DNA of 64,000 nucleotides from Enoplolaimus lenunculus (Eukaryota > Nematoda > Enoplea > Enoplida > Thoracostomopsidae): the NCBI GenBank assembly GCA_030248215.1, contig JASANG010001467.1:1-64000 (forward strand), read 5' to 3'. This document shows positions 33,498 through 44,009 of this stretch, one piece after another. The position numbers and the translations under genes are program-made. Numbering within the stretch: position 1 is the stretch's first letter; every line of letters begins with the position of its first letter. A model generated the notes under the pieces. The model had not been told where the DNA came from. It saw only the letters and a list, made by a program, of their open reading frames with translations, and ran no database searches.

Positions 33498-34423
33498 CCA
33501 GTCGTAGTGGGACTACATTTATTGAGCGAAGCTCGAAAACATGTAAGCAATTAAGGTAATATGCAAATTAGTTGTTAGCTAACAATTCTTTTGTCGGTTT
33601 TGGAGGTTTGTAGGCAATTTCCTCAGATTCCTCGCACCCAAAAACCCTTCAGCCAAATAATTTTTGGAATAATTTAAAAAGCCCTAATTTTGTCTTGTCA
33701 ATTAAGCTAATATGCAAATTAGCTATTAGCTAACTATTCAATTATCGGTTTTGAGGTTTGTAAACAATTGATACAGGATCCTCGTACCCAAAAACCTTCA
33801 GTAAACCCTAATAATTATTGAAATAATTTAAAAAGTCCTAGTTTTGTCTTGTCAATTAAGCTAATATGCAAATTAGCTATTAGCTAACTGTTCAATTATC
33901 CGTTTTGGATGTTTGTAAGCTATTTATTCAAAGTCCTCTCACCTAAAACCCCTTTAGTGCTGAAATTATATTGTTTTTAACCTAAATAATTAGCGAAATA
34001 ATGTAAAAAGTCCTAATTTAGGCTTATAAACTATACTAATATGCAAATTATCTATTAGCTAACTGCTCAATTATCGGTTTTGGAGGTTTGTAAACAGTCT
34101 ACGCAGATTTCTCGCACCCAAAAACCCTTTAATGCTAAAATTAGATTGCTTCTAACTGTAATAATTAGTGAAATATTGTGGAAAGTCCTAATTTAGGCTT
34201 AATTAATTATGCAAATTAGCCTGTAGCTATTAAACGGCTTAAAATTTTAAAACCCCAATGCGATGTTAACCCCCAGTATAATTGGCTTTCAAACAAAAAA
34301 AGTTTATCAAAATCGGTTCAGCCGTTCCTGAGATTCTTTTCGGACGGACAGACGGACGGACGGACATCCACCTTTCGACGCCCAAGTACAAAACATAAAA
34401 CTTCGCGAAGCTTCGCTCAATAA
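33498..34423 (-). mobile_element. Helentron/HINE-like element H2, inserted in H1
   Basis: On the minus strand it ends TGTAGTCCCACTACGACTGG next to an A/T junction (AAA|CCAG on the + strand). Its other end is GAAGCTTCGCTCAATAA preceded by CCACCTTTCGACGCCC and the GGACGGACGGAC run. It shares length (~0.93 kb) and organisation with the copy at 43076-44005. Five ATGCAAAT octamers lie within it. Confidence 0.7.
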
Positions 34424-34914
34424 TGGCTTTTTAAATTATATGTCAAATTATTAGTGTGACTGAAGGGTTTTTGAGTGCATGGAATCTGAATAAATGGTTT
34501 ACAAACCTCCAAAACGATAAATAAATAGTTAGCTAATGACTAATTTGCATATTACCTTAATTGCTTACGTGTGTTCGAGCTTCGCTCAATAAATGTAGTC
34601 CCACTACGACTGGTTATTAAAGTTAAAAGCAATCTAGTTTTAGCACCAAAGGGTTTTTAGGTGCGAAGAATCTGAAAAAATTGTTTACAAACCTCCAAAA
34701 CCGATAATTGAATAGTTAGCTAATAGCTATTTGCATATTAGCTTAATTGACAAGACAAAATTAGGAGTTTTTAGATTATTTCAATAATTATTAGGGTTTA
34801 CTGAAGGGTTTTGGGTGCGAGGATTCTGAATAAATTGTTTACAAACGTCTGAACCGATAATTGAGTAGTTAGATAATAGATAATTTGCATATAAGGATAA
34901 TTGATAAGCCTAAA

Positions 34915-35426
34915 CCAGTCGTACTGCGACTACATGTATTGAGCGAAGCTCGAACACACGTAAGCAGTTAAGCTAATATGAAAATTGGTTATTAGCTAAC
35001 TATTCGTTTATTCGTTTTGAAGGTTTGTAAACAATTTATTTAGATTTCTCGCACTCAGAAACCCTAAAGTAACCCTAATAATTTGAGAAATAATTTAAAA
35101 AGCCATTATTTAGGCTTATCAATTGAGCAAATATGCAAATTAGCTATTAGCTAACAATTCGATAATCGATTTTGAAGGTTTGTAGACACTTTATTCAGAT
35201 TACTCGCTTTGAAAAACCCATTATTGCTGAAATTAGATTGCTTGTAACCCTAATAATTAGTGAAATACTGTAAAAATGCCTGATTTAGGCTTATCAATTA
35301 TGCTAATATGCAAATTATCTACTAGCTAACTACTCAATTATCAGTTTTAGACGTTTGTAAACATTTTATTCACAATGTTTGAAATAATTTTAAAAGTTCT
35401 AGTTTTGTCTTGTCAATTAAGCAGCA
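34915..35426 (-). mobile_element. Helentron/HINE-like element H3, partial
   Basis: Starts CCAGTCGTACTGCGACTACATG, a decayed version of the family's hairpin end, followed by TATTGAGCGAAGCTCGAACACACG and ATGCAAATTAGCTATTAGC units. It lies in an AAGCCTAAA target like H2. The far end is lost near 35426. Confidence 0.55.
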
Positions 35427-35826
35427 GTATTCTGAAAAAAACACGAAAAAAACTATGAAAAACGCAATTGAAAACTTTAAGTTTTTTCGTTGCGGACCAA
35501 AGATTGACCGAGACCGAGACTTTCTTTGCTGCCCTTGTCTCTGTTCAGTTTTTAACTTGGACCGTCCTTCTGCGCTGTTGGGCACCATACATTACACCGC
35601 AGAGGCATGTTTCCTTCGAATTGATATCAGTATGTTGAAATTGCGAATTTTACTTACTCTAAAAGCTCTCATGGCGATAGCTCATTGTTCTCAATCTGTG
35701 TAGCATGTATCACCAGTTACCTGCTGACCGATGATGAAGCTTAAAAACCAGTGAATAATGAGCTTAGACATTTAGCACGTTTTTGGCTCTTCAAATAGTT
35801 TACGTCTATGTAATCAGCAAATGACC

Positions 35827-36108
35827 AGAGTGTGCAACTCTTGAGGTTCCGTATGGTACAAAACGTACCACCGAGCGTTGCGTTTTCGGCCGACGCCCCC
35901 CCCCCTTTTTTTGCTCAGAGGGGGGTCGCGATCACATGATTACCCCTCAATTAAACTTTAATGGGAGCATGTTTGACACCCGCATACATAACGTGCCATG
36001 ATTCGTACCGGTTGTACCCCCTCTAAACAAAGGGATGGAGTAGTAAAAAAACGCAACGCGTGCCGGATACATTCTTTTCTACACAAAATGTGCCCAGTTG
36101 CACACTCT
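35827..36108. mobile_element. MITE with AGAGTGTGCAACT termini
   Basis: AGAGTGTGCAACT at the left and AGTTGCACACTCT at the right are exact inverses. The interior has a second inverted pair around GTTGCGTTTT / AAAACGCAAC and a C-run. No clear target duplication. 282 bp, non-coding. Confidence 0.6.
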
Positions 36109-36493
36109 TGTTAAATAGATATTATCCACTCTTGCTATTACTAACTGGCGACAAATGCGATTTATTGAATTCAACTTTACAAAGTTTTAACACCGTTTAT
36201 GTGGCTACGTCAGTAACACAAGGCGGTATATTTTGAAAGTTTGTTAGCAAATGGTTGTGGGGTAATTCGTTAGTTTGTAAACCAATCCCTAACCAGCGTT
36301 TGCAGCTCTATAGCAATGTAAGATAGCAACACAGGTCCTGTTTTTTGATTTTTTTCAGACAGCGAAATCTGACATTGATGTCACAGGAAGTTTCTCACAA
36401 AAGCAATTGCGTTTGCAGTAAGTATTTTTGCACTTAATACACTTAGTATAGAAGTAAGCTATACCACTGCAAGTCGAAGCTGAAAGGAATGTG

Positions 36494-36669
36494 CAGTGGC
36501 GGATCCAGGATCTCAAAATGGGGGGGGGGGCCAAAATTTCACAGGTAATAAACTTACTTTTGACCCATACACAAACCACGAACTATTGTCACAAAATTGC
36601 TATATAATTTTTGTCGAGATGCTGTTGGGGGGGCACGTCCGGGGTGGCCCCCCCATAGATCCGCCATTG
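36494..36669. mobile_element. hAT-type MITE with CAGTGGCGGATCC termini
   Basis: Begins CAGTGGCGGATCCAGGATCT and ends AGATCCGCCATTG. The 8-bp duplication GGAATGTG flanks it on both sides (36486-36493, 36670-36677), which fits hAT. Length 176 bp. A longer copy lies at 61507-61853. Confidence 0.9.
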
Positions 36670-36848
36670 GGAATGTGTCTAATAATCGGTATCGATATTG
36701 GTCATAATCGTCACTTTACTTGAGTATCGGCATCGACATTACAAAATAATTTTCGATTTTTGTCAACAGTTTTGCACTTCGTATTGCAGTGGAGTTGTTT
36801 CGATTTCGCCGCTGCTGTTACGGCTTGGGCTGTTAAAAGTATACCGCG

Positions 36849-36892
36849 ATTCGCTCAATAAATGTAGCTTCATCACTTCGACTGATTCGTAG
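36849..36892 (+). mobile_element. 3' end remnant of the Helentron/HINE-like family
   Basis: TCGCTCAATAAATGTAGCTTC...CGACTGATT resembles the family's 3' terminus with an eroded hairpin. It lies about 50 bp upstream of the candidate exon at 36946. Confidence 0.4.
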
Positions 36893-36945
36893 CAGATCTG
36901 AATGCATTAAACGCGCCATTTGATTTTGTTTTTATTCGTTTTCAG

Positions 36946-37199
36946 ACTGCCAGCGTTTATCACAACAGAACACGATGTTCCAAATGAAACTCAACCTCCT
37001 TACGGTGAAATTTCCACTAACCATTCAACGCCATACCAATTGAAAACATCGCGGGCTGCCACTCATGACTCACTGACGCGTTTGAAACATATCTCAGTTG
37101 AATACGATATTCCTCGTAGACCCCATTCCTCAGCTGAAATCTATCAAAACGGCAGTCGTCCTACGGTGCTCAAAACATGTGATTCCAATGACAACGTTG
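36946..37199 (+). CDS. Candidate TSC22 exon (unknown N-terminal part)
   Basis: Preceded by a strong acceptor (TTATTCGTTTTCAG|A) and open for 84 codons to a possible donor TTG|GTATGA. The translation reads LPAFITTEHDVPNETQP..., hydrophilic, with no domain I know. It enters in phase 2 and leaves in phase 1, and phase 1 is what the next candidate (38075) needs. It does not fit directly behind the phase-0 end of the long exon, because that join would give an early stop, so an unseen exon would be required upstream. It could also be a chance frame. Confidence 0.4.
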
Positions 37200-37526
37200 G
37201 TATGATTTTTATAAATGTTGGCTCTGGGTCATTGCTGCGGTTACCACACCCTGCACACCTTGCAAGTGGGCCCCCAGGTCCGTGGGAGCGTCCCTGACGA
37301 AACCCAGCAGACATGCGATTTCAAAAAAAAATTCCGTCTTTACGTAATTCAGGTTGAGCATCGCGTTATTCGCGTTAATTTGGCTTCTCATTCGCAAGGT
37401 TTCCTTCCACCATAATGTATTGCGCACCAGCGTATTGAGCTGTCCCGTGCTTGGATTAGCTAATGTGCATGTGAAAGCGGGCCATCTCACAGGTTCGTGT
37501 GGGAGCTTAAATTTCCTAGCAGTGTC

Positions 37527-37690
37527 CAGGCCCCTAGTCAGCGCACCTTGCTAAGGGGGCTAAAACTTTTCAAGGGGGGCATATAAGGGATTTCAATGAC
37601 ACATACAAGCAAGGTTGAAAATATTCTATGGGGCCAAAATTTTTACAGGCGAAGCCGAGCCCCCTTGACCATCCTTACTTGATTACGAGT
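37527..37690. mobile_element. GGCCC-ended MITE copy
   Basis: CAGGCCCCTAGTCAGCGCACC, CTTGCTAAGGGGGCTAAAA and GGGGGGCATATAAGGG, then TTTCAATGAC and CAAGGTTGAAAAT. The same order of phrases occurs at 23830-23960 and 54815-54980. Confidence 0.55.
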
Positions 37691-38074
37691 CCGGCAGTGG
37701 CGCTGCTTGGTGTGAGGAATAAATATATACTCTTAAATTTTAGCGAAACTAGTAAAAGACATTTTTAGAGGTTATAACTTGATGAATTGGTGGAGGTTCA
37801 ATTCCAAATTATATTTATTCTCTCGCTACATCTGCTCTCAAAAAAGCTTACAAATGAAGTTATGCGCTGCCGAAATGAAATCGCGCTTGCGCTGCTAGTC
37901 TCGATGCGGAAGCAATTTGAAATGGTATGAGTGGTTGTGGAATTTTATCAGCCGCATTGGTTATTGTTTAACCATTTGCGGGGCATCGGCCGACGAATTT
38001 GGTGAAGTGCCGCTCTTCCGCTCTTGAATGGCTTATCATTTATAGCGGCTACAGATTACGTTGTAAATTTTCAG

Positions 38075-38276
38075 ATCAAATGCAACCACCACCACCACCA
38101 CCCGGAGACGACACGTTTTCAATGCATAACACAACTGGAAATCACGAATTTACCGATCTGTTCAATGATATTGCTGCGGTTACTGGCGCAGATGTCCCCT
38201 CAACAAGTTTCAAAAATATTGATCATCTTCAAGAATTGTTGCCACCCGGAAACGGAGATGACACCAGCCGTCTGCT
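38075..38276 (+). CDS. Candidate TSC22 exon, Pro-rich acidic segment
   Basis: A strong acceptor (TTGTAAATTTTCAG) precedes it and a strong donor (CTGCT|GTAAGT) follows at 38277. In the phase-1 frame it reads QMQPPPPPPGDDTFSMHN..., then FTDLFNDIAAVTGADVP and HLQELLPPGNGDD. It leaves in phase 2, exactly what the common exon at 58448 requires. The Met at 38080 could also serve as a start for a separate isoform. The alternative His-rich frame has no such fit. Good splice sites, phase and a disordered acidic composition like other TSC22 N-termini support it. Confidence 0.6.
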
Positions 38277-40374
38277 GTAAGTTTGCTCCCCCCAGGAGGG
38301 GACTAAGATGTTACGAGGACGGAATGGGAGTGGTAGGCCAGCAGTTTTTTCAAGTGACCTCAGATTCGTGTGCAAAGATGACGTGACCTTTAGACCCAAC
38401 CTCAAAATGTATCTAAGAAGACAAAAGGCATTGTTTTGACGTGATGCTGAATGTCATGTGACCTTAAAGTTTTTATATACGACGGCCCGATCCGCCACGT
38501 CCCCATACAGCCCCACGTTCGACTTGCATCTCTGCACGGTTCTTAAGTATTAAGTGTGTTCCGGTAGCAAATGTGTTTGCGTCTTTCCGTATATTTTCAA
38601 AACAGTTAGTTTTTTTCTATTTTAATATTCTCCAATAATATTCAATTTGCTCTCCAATCATTCTACTGGATGTTGTAAACAACAATTGACAATTGGTCAT
38701 CCAGAACAAATATATGTTCGTTCGTTCAACAAATCGAATTCTTATTTTCCCATGTCCGCAAAACAGCTAAAAGGCCTGTTACTCAAAAGAACGAATGCTA
38801 ATTGAATATGGAGCATGTCTGTTCACTTCTTACCCTGTTGGGTATAACAAATTCGGTTTTGTTGTTATATTTGTTTTGGTTTTTCAAAAAAATAACGATC
38901 TCGACTAATCGAAAAGGTTTTTAACTGAAAACAATACATACCAGGGGTGCAAGCAGACCCGGATTCCATTTCTGGAGAGCATATCCGCGTTTAAGTTTGA
39001 CGAGAGCGAACATGCTGAGCGAGCCATTTTGTTTCACATCTGCAGGTAATATTATTTAGCGTCTAAAAATGTCTGTTTTTTCTAGTTTTTCTAGATATTT
39101 CGGGGAATATAACCCCACTGTCGTATATATATGTTTGATTTGAGTTTAGACTTTGTATGGCACATATTTTGTGTGTCTCAAGGGATATACACGACATAGT
39201 TGTTTTTGAAATAAGTCTAGAAAATTCGTTTAGTCTTCGATATTGTTTTTATCTATATAGATGTATTTGTGTATACATATATGCGCGTAATTATATGTAA
39301 TTGAAACTGTTAACAAACAAACCTAGTACTAGTAATCCGTAGCTTCACACATGGGAAACTCTGCTATTATACTGTGTTTTGGCGTACGTTCAAGAGTATC
39401 AATCTGTTTTTAAGCAAGTCTTGCCCAAGCTTTGATACTTAAGTGACAACTGAAACAACCAAATCAACATTTCAATCTATACAGCATATAGAAACAACAT
39501 AGCAACATATAAAAAACGGAACAACATTTAAAACAGGATTGTTTTCAATTACAAGCTTCTGTAATTGCGTATAATGTTGTGTTGTATGTGTTACATAAAA
39601 ATATGCGTTTCCCTTTCGAAACAGATTTCTAACGTGAACTCGTTTAATCAAAACAAAGTAACCCACTGTTTAGAAGGCGAGTTGTAATAACATACAGTTG
39701 TCCCTGGCTTGGACCCGCTACAACTGTTGTACCGTAACACTGTCCTCCACTTGGCATTTGATTCAGATTTATAAGTAGGATTAAGGGCATACATCCTTCA
39801 TCTTTGAGTACATATGGTAGGAATTCTGAATTCACGCTTGTAACACTTGTGTTAAATTAAGGAACGTCGAGAATAACTTGCATCAAAAACATATGGTTAA
39901 AAATGTGGACGAACATAAAAATCGCTTGAAATGTTAATTTTTACTTTATCTGCTATTGTTTTCTTGTGGGGACATCTGGAGACCAGGGCCGCTAAAATGT
40001 GCGGGATAGCGAGGTCTCGGTAGATTTAATGAGGTTTCCATATAGTTCGTTAGGGCCCATATGATCCATCGGGCTTTCTGTTTTCACCGAGTTCCGGGTC
40101 GTTCGCAGGGGCCCAGTTAAAAACTATCCAATTACTTAGCGTAGTCTGACACATTTTGCGCACTCCTACAAATTAGATGTCTTAGCGCGTCGCAAGGTTT
40201 TGTAATGTCAAAATTTAGACCAATTTTCTGCGAATCTGATCAAACCATTTACTGAGTCACTAACTGAGGCCTTCTAAGTGCGTGAGACGCCGCATCAGAG
40301 AGGTATGGGTCCTTGGCTCGGTGCTACATGCTTTACTGGTAATATAAAGATTGAACCAGCATTCTCCTCTGCAG

Positions 40375-40595
40375 TGGAAAATACACTTCGCAACTTGAGC
40401 ACAGCTAAAGACAATATACAAATATCCTATGACTACACCAAACCGCATTTGTCTAATAGATCAAAACATAAAACATCTAAACAACAATATTCATACGAAG
40501 AAACTCGAACCAACAATCTTCTGTCTATGCAAGCTTCGATTGATTTGCATACGGTACCTAAATACGTGAATTTGCTGAAACGCTGCCTTAAATAC
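40375..40595 (+). CDS. Weak candidate exon in the TSC22 intron
   Basis: A good acceptor (AGCATTCTCCTCTGCAG) precedes an open stretch (VENTLRNLSTAKDNIQ...) that ends at a possible donor AATAC|GTATGT in phase 0. Entry is in phase 1 at 40375, or phase 0 if the poorer acceptor at 40349 is used; the latter would fit after the long exon. No known domain. Confidence 0.22.
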
Positions 40596-41445
40596 GTATG
40601 TGGGTCGTTCCAGCTTTAATATATGCAACGATGTATAGAACTCAAGTATTAAGCAAGAAATGTACGCTTCGAAATTTTCACGAGGTGTTGAAATTAGGCA
40701 CTTTGACTTTGTACAGTTTTCCCCACGGGCTTAGGCGGCACAGGGTACGCTTCTTAGACTTAGGGTTGAGAAACGCATACTCTAAGCTTAAGCCTAAGCC
40801 TTTAATTTCATATGTTGGGCAAAGAAAGTGAATAACTTTACAACAGCATCTCCTAAAAGTCGCAAAAACTTATTGTTACATCTTCTGTTAAAAATATGAT
40901 GGCGCATCAAGAAACATTGACTTGGTTTGACAGTCATTTGGTTAGGCTTCGATTCACACTTAAGCGTTATATTCTACATTTGGTTCGGTACCTTGTTATA
41001 TGCAGGGGTGTAGTCAGAGGCGGGGCGAGAGAGCCATGCCCCATTAATGGTTGTTGGAAAAATTTCATTTTTAATTAAATTGAAACTATGATATCCTGTG
41101 CGTTGCAATCCCGCACACTTGAAGCTTTTCTATTCTAAACCGACATTGTTTTAGTGGTATATGTACCAAAATTTATTTTCTCACGCGTTGTTGTGTGTGT
41201 TGAGTGACTGTTACGTACGATTAACATACGATATGTTTTTATAAAGTATATATTTGAGTGCCCTCCCAAACCAAAATCCTGGTTACGCCCATGGTTATAT
41301 GTGATTCTTCACTTTTATATTTGACCAGCAAAACGTGCTTGTTTAATTGTTTGATCCTGCCTCACAACCAGCAATTGGTAGTATATGTGGCAGCAATATT
41401 TTCAGAACGCGAGGGACATTACATTGAATTCATTTATGTTGTCGA

Positions 41446-41630
41446 AAAATTGTTTGGTGTGCTGTCGGGAAGTCGTCCTTTAGGGTTGCAAAGAAACCCC
41501 CTTGCCCCACTACCGGATTCAGGGGCGAGGGGGTTAAATTGTTTGGTGTGCTGTCGGGAAGTCGTCCTTTAGGGCTGCAAAGCAACTCCCTTGCCTCACT
41601 ACCGGATTCAGAGGGGCGAGGGGGACTGAA
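41446..41630 (+). repeat. ~90-bp tandem duplication
   Basis: AAATTGTTTGGTGTGCTGTC starts at ~41446 and again at ~41535. Each is followed by GGGAAGTCGTCCTTTAGGG, CTACCGGATTCAG and GGGCGAGGGGG. The copies differ at several bases. Confidence 0.8.
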
Positions 41631-41875
41631 ACGTAAGCAATCCGTCAGAAATTTTTGTGATAGAATGATAAGGTCCATTCGCAGCCAATGGCAGGTATAT
41701 AGCATACAGTAAAAATTGCGTTTCATAACATTTGCCAGCCGGCTCCCCGTTAGAAATTTGTGGATCCGCCTATGCCTCTCCTTCGTCTTACCTTTGTTCT
41801 CGAAAGTGCTGCCCTGTACCTGTTTAATAAAGTGAATATTTTGTTCCGTTAGTAACACTGGATATATATGTGTAT

Positions 41876-42427
41876 CAGGGTTCAACCGGAATTCCGGTTC
41901 CGGCATTTTTTCACCTTCCGGTTCCTTTTCCGGTAATTTTTTACCGGAATTCAAAATTCCCGTATTAAAACTTGATAGGTGGAAATCAAGATATTTTACT
42001 AAAAAATGACCATAATAATTTAATAGATTTCATTCGTTTAGTAAAATATCTTGATTTCCACCTATCAAGTTTTAATACGGGAATTTTGAATTCCGGTAAA
42101 AAATTTGATAGGTGGAAATCATGATATTTTACTAAAAAATGACCATAATAATTTAATAATTTCATTCGTTTAGTATATATACCTTAACAATCACCGAAAA
42201 TAAACCATAGCATATAGATTTCGCTACCGTGGATTATGAAAATCTAAAATACAACAGAAAAAGGGAATACCTATCTCCAACTAGCGTTATTTCACCAATA
42301 ATCTTGCAAAAAAGAACATTAGAATGAATTTTTCGGTGACATGTGTCTTTCATTTTCCGGTTCCGGCTGCGTTTCCGGTAATTTTTTCAAATTCCGGTTC
42401 CGGTAAATTGCAGTTCCGGTTGCACCC
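41876..42427. mobile_element. hAT-type MITE (CAGGGTGCAACCGG family), expanded copy
   Basis: Left end CAGGGTTCAACCGGAATTCC, right end GGTTGCACCC with the last bases eroded. Near-duplicate flanks ATGTGTAT and ATATGTAT fit an aged 8-bp duplication. It contains a long internal hairpin (41952-42098) and a further direct copy of one arm. Confidence 0.75.
41952..42098. repeat. ~55-bp-stem hairpin inside the MITE
   Basis: TACCGGAATTCAAAATTCCC...CTTGATAGGTGGAAATCAAG and onward to TTTACTAAA is followed, after a ~30-nt loop, by its inverse ending GAATTCCGGTAAAA. One arm's core (TTGATAGGTGGAAATC) appears a third time in direct orientation from ~42099. Confidence 0.8.
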
Positions 42428-42435
42428 ATATGTAT

Positions 42436-43062
42436 CAGGGTGCGACCGGATATCTGGCCCCGGCAAAAGTCGATATCCGGCTCCGGCTCCAGTATTTTAA
42501 CTTGCCGGATATTTGGTTAAAAATTTTAAAAAACTGAAACCATTATTTGTATTTATGCTTACCGTGGAACAGATATACTTACTTTCTCATATGTTTCTGT
42601 CATACAGGTAAATGTAAATGCTGCATGTGCCCGTGTTCGTTCGCAATCCTTATTGGGTTACAATAACACTGAAAACCCTGATAGACGGCCAGTGATATTT
42701 GAAGGACGTAACAGTATTTCAGTGGATTGCAATTCATAAGGTTAAACTTCAGCATTAAAATAAGTCTAGGATTAGGAACACGCTTATGCGAAAATAATAG
42801 CCTCAATCATCAAACAAAAGGAATTGGCGGGCTTAGTTAAAAACCGAGACCTGATTACCGAGTCCAGACATGAAAAGTCGGTCTCGGTCAATTTTTTGTC
42901 ACCACCTAAAAAACTAACATTTTCAAATATCACGTAAGCAATTTGGTTACCTTAGGCCACGGAAGGAAGAATTGATAGCTACGTACGTTCTGATATTTGA
43001 ATGGTATTGAGTTTTCGATTTGAATTAACTATCGGGCTCCGGTTTTTTTGTATCTGGTCGTA
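42436..43062. mobile_element. hAT-like element with CAGGGTGCGACCGGATATC end
   Basis: Starts CAGGGTGCGACCGGATATC only eight bases after the previous MITE. The interior (AAACCATTATTTGTATTTATG, TTGAATTAACTATCGGGCTCC) matches 48092-48845. The right end has decayed to GTATCTGGTCGTAT. Confidence 0.6.
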
Positions 43063-43075
43063 TATATAATATATA

Positions 43076-44005
43076 CCAGTCGTAGCGGGACTACACTTAT
43101 TGAGCGAAGCTCGAACGCACGTAAGCAATTAAGGTAATATGCAAATTAGTTGTTAGCTAACTATTCATTTATCGGTTTTGGAGGTTTGTAAACAATTTCC
43201 TCAGATTCCTCGCACCCAAAACCCTTCAGCCATTCTAATAATTTTTGGAATAATTTAAAACTCCTAATTTTGCTTTGTCAATTAAGCTAATATGCAAATT
43301 AGTTATTAGCCAACTATTCAATTATCGGTTTTGGAGGTTTGTAAACAATTTATTCAGATTCTTCGCACCCAAAAACCTTCAGTAAACCCTAGTAATTATT
43401 GAAATAATTTAAAAAGTTTTAGTTTTGTCTTGTCAATTAAGCTAATATGCAAATTAGCTATTAGCTAACTATTCAATTATCGGTTTTGGATGTTTGGAAA
43501 CCATTTATTCAAATTCCTCGCACCAAAAAACCTTTTAGTGCTGAAATTATATTGCTTTTAATAATTAGTGAAATATTGTAAAAAGTCCTAATTTAGGCTT
43601 ATAAACTATTCTAATATGCAAATTATCTATTAGCTAACTGCTCAATTATCGGTTTTGGAGGTTTGTAAACAGTCTACGCAGATTCCTCGCACCCAAAAAC
43701 CCTTTAATGCTAAAATTAGATTGCTTCTAACTATAATAATTAGTGAAAGATTGTGGAAAGTCCTAATTTAGGCTTAATTAATTATGCAAATTAGCCTGTA
43801 GCTAATAAACAGCTTAAAATTTTAAAACTCCAATGCGAGTTTAACACCCCAGGATAATTGGCTTCAAACAAAAAAGTTTATCAAAACGGTTCAGCCGTTC
43901 CTGAGATTCTTTTCGGACGGACAGACGGACGGACGGACATCCACCTTTCGACCCCCAAGTACAAAACATAAAACGCTTCGCGAAACTCCGAGCTTCGCTC
44001 AACAA
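43076..44005 (-). mobile_element. Helentron/HINE-like element H4
   Basis: The minus-strand 3' end is AGTCCCGCTACGACTGG, with an imperfect hairpin and CTGG at an A/T junction. Sub-terminal TTATTGAGCGAAGCTCG lies at one end and GAGCTTCGCTCAA at the other. The 5' part carries GAACGGCTGAACC and CCGTCCGTCCGTC. Five ATGCAAAT octamers lie about 150-170 bp apart. 930 bp, closely like H2. Confidence 0.72.
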
Positions 44006-44009
44006 CCCG

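Larger units (their letters stand above)
31091..34613 (+). mobile_element. Helentron/HINE-like element H1, with nested insertions
   Basis: The 5' part begins near TTATTGAGCGAAGCTCG, then GAACGGCTGAACCGATTTT and repeated internal units with AATTTGCATATTAGC. The 3' end carries the inverse sub-terminal repeat CGAGCTTCGCTCAATAA, then a hairpin GTAGT-CCC-ACTAC two bases before a terminal CTGG followed by T. Sub-terminal inverted repeats, internal tandem units and a 3' hairpin before CTRR fit Helitron-type, especially HINE, elements. No replicase or helicase is present. H2 (33498-34423) and a hAT-type MITE (31384-31780) are inserted into it. A second 5'-end-like segment begins at ~31948, so H1 may itself be a composite. 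Confidence 0.55.

Noticed and set aside
38024-38386. His-rich frame (CNHHHHHPETT) over the 38075 exon
   Set aside because: The shifted frame (Pro-rich, acidic) has matching splice phases and better composition.
40278-40619. 113-codon frame as an independent gene
   Set aside because: The start lies in non-conserved DNA and only the part after the acceptor at 40374 looks at all exon-like; listed only as a weak exon.
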